This document shows, one piece after another, positions 6,246-7,609 of a stretch of 7,609 nucleotides of DNA. How positions within the stretch are numbered: position 1 is the first letter of the stretch; every line of letters starts with the position of its first letter. Made by a program: the position numbers and the translations under genes. The DNA comes from Desulfocapsa sulfexigens (GTDB lineage Bacteria > Desulfobacterota > Desulfobulbia > Desulfobulbales > Desulfocapsaceae): contig DQVD01000186.1 of assembly GCA_015661935.1 (NCBI GenBank), forward strand, positions 1 through 7,609, given 5' to 3'. The notes beneath the pieces are model-generated. The model worked only from the letters and a program-made list of their open reading frames with translations, did not search any database and was not told where the DNA came from.

Positions 6246-6896
6246 ATGTATATCCAAAACACTGCCGTCCTGGACGAAGTCCATATCTGTCCAGACTGTG
6301 ATACAAAAATGTCCTGCTGTGAAGTCCCTCCCGTACATGTCGGTGACGGCCTTGGCTGGGGCTCTGAAGTCATGTTTATCTGTTTGAACGATGAATGCCC
6401 CACCTTTAAAGGCGGGTGGCAGAAAGTAGATGTGAACTATGGACACAAAGGTTCTTTTAGAAATATGCAGCTTCCCGGTTCCAGGGAACTGAACGCCTTA
6501 ATGGTGGCCTCCAAGATAGCATTCACCGGTTCAATTATAGACCCTAAATCGATGCGAGAACAAAATGAGCGCTACCAAAAGGAAAAAGATGCCATTGCTG
6601 CACTTGATACCTGCCTTAAAGAAAAGGATATAAGTCCGGTTATGACACTCATTCTTGATGAGTCTGCCTCACCGGAAGCCCGATCTCGTGCCATCGATTT
6701 ACTTAAAAACTTCAATGACCTTTCTTGTATTGATCCCATTAGAAATCATAAATTCAGGAATACCGAATTCGAACAAAAATGTAATATGGTAATTTTTGCT
6801 CTTTTAAAAGAAAATTACCAGAAAGAATGCCCATTTTGTGCAGAATTGATCAAGGCACAGGCAAAAAAATGTTTGCATTGTAAAGCTGATCTATAA
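6246..6896 (+). CDS. Uncharacterised protein with N-terminal cysteine cluster and C-terminal zinc ribbon
   Basis: A 216-residue soluble protein with no signal peptide or membrane segment. The N-terminal part has C15-x2-C18, C24-C25, C46 and C51, a likely metal-binding ribbon interrupted by a glycine-rich loop (33-39). The middle (about 100-190) is helical and charged, with a short stretch (131-165) resembling a HEAT-type helix pair. The C-terminus is a compact ribbon, C195-x2-C198 and C209-x2-C212, in the common C-P-F-C-A-E-x-I-K...C-x-H-C pattern found at the ends of many bacterial proteins. Such ribbons usually bind zinc and mediate protein or nucleic-acid contacts; the function is unknown. 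The start is well supported: GAGGAG at 6233-6238 lies 7 nt before the ATG. It begins 34 bp after the selenoprotein frame, on the same strand and with no terminator between, so co-transcription is likely. Confidence 0.85.
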   Translation: MYIQNTAVLDEVHICPDCDTKMSCCEVPPVHVGDGLGWGSEVMFICLNDECPTFKGGWQKVDVNYGHKGSFRNMQLPGSRELNALMVASKIAFTGSIIDPKSMREQNERYQKEKDAIAALDTCLKEKDISPVMTLILDESASPEARSRAIDLLKNFNDLSCIDPIRNHKFRNTEFEQKCNMVIFALLKENYQKECPFCAELIKAQAKKCLHCKADL

Positions 6897-6961
6897 AAAC
6901 CAGTTTGATACTTATAAATTTCCAATTTAACCTTTAAATTTAGAAACCATCAAGATTATCC

Positions 6962-6990
6962 TTGTCAAACACTGAAGCAAAGGGTATAAG
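6962..6990 (+). promoter_or_regulatory. Promoter of the tRNA-His gene
   Basis: TTGTCA (6962-6967) and TATAAG (6985-6990), each 5/6 to consensus, are 17 bp apart. The start point would fall near 6997, about 12 nt before the 5' end of the tRNA. This is the best-formed promoter in the window and gives the tRNA its own transcription unit. Confidence 0.65.
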
Positions 6991-7009
6991 AACAGCGGAA
7001 ATTTAGGCG

Positions 7010-7086
7010 GTGGGTGTAGCTCAGTTGGTGGTAGCACCTGGTTGTGGCCCAGGAGGTCGTGGGTTCAAGTCCCATCACTCACCCCA
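7010..7086 (+). tRNA. tRNA-His (anticodon GTG)
   Basis: Cloverleaf: the acceptor stem pairs 7010-7016 with 7076-7082 (7 bp including one G-U). The anticodon stem is CCTGG/CCAGG (7037-7041/7049-7053), with loop TTGTGGC and anticodon GTG at 7044-7046. The T arm is GTGGG-TTCAAGT-CCCAT, and CCA is encoded (7084-7086). The base at 7009 is G and position 73 is C, giving the G-1:C73 pair that is the identity element for histidyl-tRNA synthetase. The D stem is weak: its fourth pair is a C/T mismatch (GCTC against TAGC). Confidence 0.95.
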
Positions 7087-7092
7087 TTAATG

Positions 7093-7134
7093 AAAAAGAG
7101 TTTCAGGCATGTATGCCTGGAGCTCTTTTTTTTT
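7093..7134 (+). terminator. Rho-independent terminator after tRNA-His
   Basis: A long hairpin: AAAGAG-TTT-CAGGCA (7095-7109) pairs with TGCCTG-GAG-CTCTTT (7114-7128) around the loop TGTA. Two T-G wobbles lie in the middle, and the stem runs into a T-tract ending at 7134. It ends the tRNA transcript just 7 nt after CCA. Confidence 0.9.
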
Positions 7135-7152
7135 CCATGCCAAAATCATACT

Positions 7153-7609
7153 ATGAAAATCCTACATTCATTTCTTCTTATACTTCTTGCAACTGTACTT
7201 CTCAGTAGCTGTTCAGCAAACAAACTCCTCTCAAGCTGGAACGATGAATCTCTTGAGCAGGTTCCCATAGCAACTGTCCTTGTTGTCGGTGTTGCAAAAC
7301 ATGACGAAACAAAACGACGGATCTATGAGGATACTTTTGTTGATAGTTTGAATTCAGCCGGGACAAAAGCAGTGGCCAGCTATACCATGAGCAAACAATC
7401 CATCGAACCTACTGAAAGAGCCTTACGGGAGGTAATAAAAAAATCCGGAGCTAAAACAATTTTAATTACCCATATGGTCAGCAATAAGGAGAAGGATTTT
7501 TACCAGCCCTCTTCACTCATAATTGGTATCAACAGTTATTCAAATTATGGCTTATTCAACTATTATCCTTTCATATATAACACTGTCTCCTCATCTGAAA
7601 ATTATATCA
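7153..7609 (+). CDS. Uncharacterised lipoprotein (3' end beyond window)
   Basis: The first 152 codons of an open frame that runs off the right edge. Residues 1-20 are a lipoprotein signal peptide: K2, a hydrophobic core at 7-17, and the lipobox L-S-S-C with C20 as the lipidated cysteine. Serine follows at position +2, so sorting to the outer membrane is expected. The mature part contains a V-L-V-V-G-V strand (42-47), a charged helix starting R-R-I-Y-E-D (55-60), and T-I-L-I-T-H (102-107). This suggests an alternating beta/alpha fold, as in small uncharacterised proteobacterial lipoproteins that carry a V-V-G-V-A...R..(Y/F)E..F pattern. Residues after 117 are rich in Tyr, Asn and Ser. The start lies 18 bp after the tRNA terminator and has no Shine-Dalgarno; no other ATG before the lipobox is available. 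Confidence 0.82.
   Translation, partial: MKILHSFLLILLATVLLSSCSANKLLSSWNDESLEQVPIATVLVVGVAKHDETKRRIYEDTFVDSLNSAGTKAVASYTMSKQSIEPTERALREVIKKSGAKTILITHMVSNKEKDFYQPSSLIIGINSYSNYGLFNYYPFIYNTVSSSENYI

Noticed and set aside
6216..6446. Minus-strand 76-codon ORF overlapping the zinc-ribbon gene start
   Set aside because: It is a shadow of the plus-strand gene, which has a strong ribosome site and cysteine motifs.
6915..6942. TAAATTT/AAATTTA inverted repeat after the zinc-ribbon gene as a terminator
   Set aside because: The 7-bp stem is entirely A-T with a long loop and no T-tract, so it is too weak.

Overview
The window looks like a chromosomal segment of a Gram-negative, probably anaerobic, desulfobacterial ('deltaproteobacterial') bacterium. 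This is an inference from several things: moderate-to-low GC, a Sec-secreted SH3 protein and a lipoprotein, an unusual fused aromatic-amino-acid enzyme, a tRNA-His with encoded CCA, and a candidate selenoprotein gene (selenocysteine decoding is common in that group). No rRNA or ribosomal marker is present to fix the taxonomy.

Layout: positions 1-518 hold no gene I can defend, only short minus-strand ORFs in different frames and an 11-bp inverted repeat. A promoter-like element (519-547) precedes a secreted two-repeat SH3b protein (626-1078). Its rho-independent terminator (1111-1148) lies inside the 3' end of the convergent gene. That gene (4099-1109, minus strand) encodes a large helicase-nuclease. 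It joins an MrfA/YprA-type DEAH helicase carrying the DUF1998 four-cysteine region to a DEDDy exonuclease domain of the MrfB/YprB kind, which are two separate proteins in Bacillus subtilis. Divergent from it, 4204-5889 encodes a fusion of a degenerate prephenate dehydratase-like domain, an ACT domain and a prephenate dehydrogenase domain (tyrosine/phenylalanine branch).

The most interesting locus is 5917-6211. A promoter-like element precedes a 74-codon reading frame whose codon 47 is an in-frame TGA. A 6-bp hairpin with a GGUCA loop follows the TGA, the loop starting 17 nt after it. This matches the geometry of a bacterial SECIS element. The predicted product is a tiny single-pass membrane selenoprotein with a G-U-G-P-G motif and a cysteine 12 residues later. 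Stopping at the TGA would give a 46-residue membrane peptide instead. A gene for a cytoplasmic protein with cysteine clusters at both ends (6246-6896) begins 34 bp later with a strong ribosome binding site and may be co-transcribed.

The right end carries a well-formed promoter, a tRNA-His(GTG) gene, a strong terminator, and the 5' part of a lipoprotein gene that runs off the window. The genes do not form one pathway. The window reads as a set of short, independent transcription units, with the selenoprotein/zinc-ribbon pair as the one tight cluster.
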